A DNA stretch of 64,000 bases from Bordetella genomosp. 9. Lineage in GTDB: Bacteria; Pseudomonadota; Gammaproteobacteria; Burkholderiales; Burkholderiaceae_B. The position numbers were made by a program, and so were the translations under genes. Where the stretch lies: contig NZ_CP021109.1 in assembly GCF_002119725.1 (NCBI RefSeq), positions 806,001 to 870,000 of the forward strand, read 5' to 3'. The stretch's first letter is position 1. Every line of letters starts with the position of its first letter. Below, one piece after another: positions 63,016 to 64,000 of the stretch. The notes under the pieces were generated by a model. The model was not told the origin of the DNA. It made no database searches and was given only the letters and a program-made list of their open reading frames with translations.

Positions 63016-64000
63016 AAGTCCTGATCGCGCGCATGAATCACGAAACGAATACGTTCTCGCCCGTTCCAACGCCGCTGTCCGCCTTCGGGCGCGGCGGTCC
63101 CGCCTACGGCGACGACGCGCGCCGAGAGAACGAGGGCGCGCGCACGGCGATGGGCGCCTTCATCGACCTGGCGAAGGCGCGCGGCGCCGGCATCGTGACG
63201 CCGCTGTCGGCCTGGGCGTATCCCAGCGGGCCCGTGCATGCGGATGCCTACGATGCCATGTGCGCGCGCATCCTGGACGCCGTGCCCGGATGCGAGGCGA
63301 TATTCCTGGACCTGCACGGCGCCATGGTGGCGCAGAACAGCGACGACGGCGAAGGCGATCTGCTCGCGCGCGTGCGGGCGGCCGCGCCGGGCGTGCCGAT
63401 CGCGGTGGCGCTGGACCTGCACGGCAACGTGACCGCGCGCATGGTGGAGAACGCGGACGTCATCGTCAGCTTCAAGACCTATCCCCATGTGGACATGTAC
63501 GAAACGGGCGAGCACGCGGGACGGCTGCTGTGGGAGACGATCGATGGGCGCTTCCGCCCCGTCATGGCATGGCGCCGGCCGCCGCTGATGACCCACACGC
63601 TGCGATCGGCCACCGACGCGGGCGCGATGCGCGATGCGGTGCAGGCCGCCCGCGAAGCCGAAACCAGCGGGGTGGCCGCGGCCTCCGTGCTGGCGGGCTT
63701 CGGGCTGGCCGATATTCCGCATCCCTGCATCAGCGTCGTCGTGGTGGCGGACGGCGACCGCGCCCTGGCCGAAAGCGTCGCCGAACGCATCGCCGCGCAG
63801 ATATGGAGGCAGCGCGATGGCTTCGTCTATCGCAGCGAGCCGCTGGCGGATTCGCTTGCCAGGGCGCAGGCCATGGCGGTCGATGCCCGGCGGCCCATCC
63901 TGCTGCTCGACCATGGCGACAATTGCAATTCCGGCGGCACCTGCGATACCACCGCCGTGCTGGAAGCGGCCCTGGCGCGCGGCATGAAGGACATCCTGGC
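63012..64000 (+). CDS. M81 family metallopeptidase, MlrC-like (partial, 3' end outside window)
   Basis: The visible part is 329 codons of an MlrC family protein, first known from microcystin degradation and common in catabolic operons. ARMNHETNTFSP (His and Glu) is the N-terminal hallmark. FLDLHGAMV and ALDLHGNVT follow, with metal-type Asp and His residues, then TYPHVDMYETGE. LLDHGDNCNSGGTCDTT starts the C-terminal domain. The substrate is probably a small peptide or amide, given the hydrolase before it. The start overlaps the hydrolase stop in ATGA. The window ends inside the gene. Confidence 0.9.
   Translation, partial: MKVLIARMNHETNTFSPVPTPLSAFGRGGPAYGDDARRENEGARTAMGAFIDLAKARGAGIVTPLSAWAYPSGPVHADAYDAMCARILDAVPGCEAIFLDLHGAMVAQNSDDGEGDLLARVRAAAPGVPIAVALDLHGNVTARMVENADVIVSFKTYPHVDMYETGEHAGRLLWETIDGRFRPVMAWRRPPLMTHTLRSATDAGAMRDAVQAAREAETSGVAAASVLAGFGLADIPHPCISVVVVADGDRALAESVAERIAAQIWRQRDGFVYRSEPLADSLARAQAMAVDARRPILLLDHGDNCNSGGTCDTTAVLEAALARGMKDIL

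Overview
The window is about 64 kb of high-GC DNA with dense, short-spaced genes, from a beta-proteobacterium. It most likely belongs to the Alcaligenaceae (Bordetella/Achromobacter type). The grounds are family-level: three Bug-type tripartite tricarboxylate receptors, a TRAP system, many LysR/IclR/GntR-controlled catabolic cassettes, large autotransporters and a DUF4254 glycosyltransferase cluster. No rRNA, tRNA, CRISPR array, prophage or insertion sequence was seen.

Layout. 1-3.2 kb: Tat-exported sulfite oxidase-like protein (cut by the left edge), M20 peptidase, DUF1428 protein. 3.5-9.3 kb: class V PLP enzyme, SDR dehydrogenase with an IclR regulator, and a divergent TRAP transporter (SBP, small and large permease) with a near-perfect palindrome between regulator and transporter. 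9.5-15.7 kb: Bug receptor, lipoprotein-like SDR, two-domain permease, a small Cys-motif protein, YrbL-like kinase fold, DUF763 protein. 16-19.6 kb: autotransporter broken by a frameshift. 19.8-25.2 kb: APC permease, PRC-barrel protein, MFS carrier, ModA-like binding protein, LysR. 25.3-29.3 kb: glycosyltransferase cluster (two GT9, one GT2, DUF4254). 29.6-33.8 kb: BON protein, GNAT, HxlR with a divergent Old Yellow Enzyme, and a cupin/ROK-kinase pair. 33.9-37 kb: an M23 peptidase remnant, a fused ABC exporter, YihY protein. 37.4-43.4 kb: sugar-acid type module (Bug receptor, IlvD/Edd dehydratase, LysR, DapA-family aldolase, second Bug receptor). 43.5-50.2 kb: chromate transporter, a repeat-bearing 1213-residue autotransporter, DUF2243 protein. 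50.5-53.4 kb: unknown protein, then a groES-groEL pair behind a sigma-32-like promoter. 53.5-57.1 kb: diguanylate cyclase, PAS chemoreceptor, hemerythrin. 57.3-64 kb: GntR regulator facing a Liv-type ABC operon that ends with an M20 amidohydrolase and an MlrC (M81) peptidase (cut by the right edge).

The window is mostly transport-plus-catabolism cassettes, each with its own regulator, and several show decay. The Liv operon has lost the 3' part of livH and nearly all of livM, leaving an in-frame hybrid permease. One autotransporter is frameshifted, and an M23 peptidase survives only as its last ~46 codons. The most unusual protein is a ROK-family kinase whose sequence motifs appear in circularly permuted order, encoded with a cupin in an ATGA-overlapping pair.
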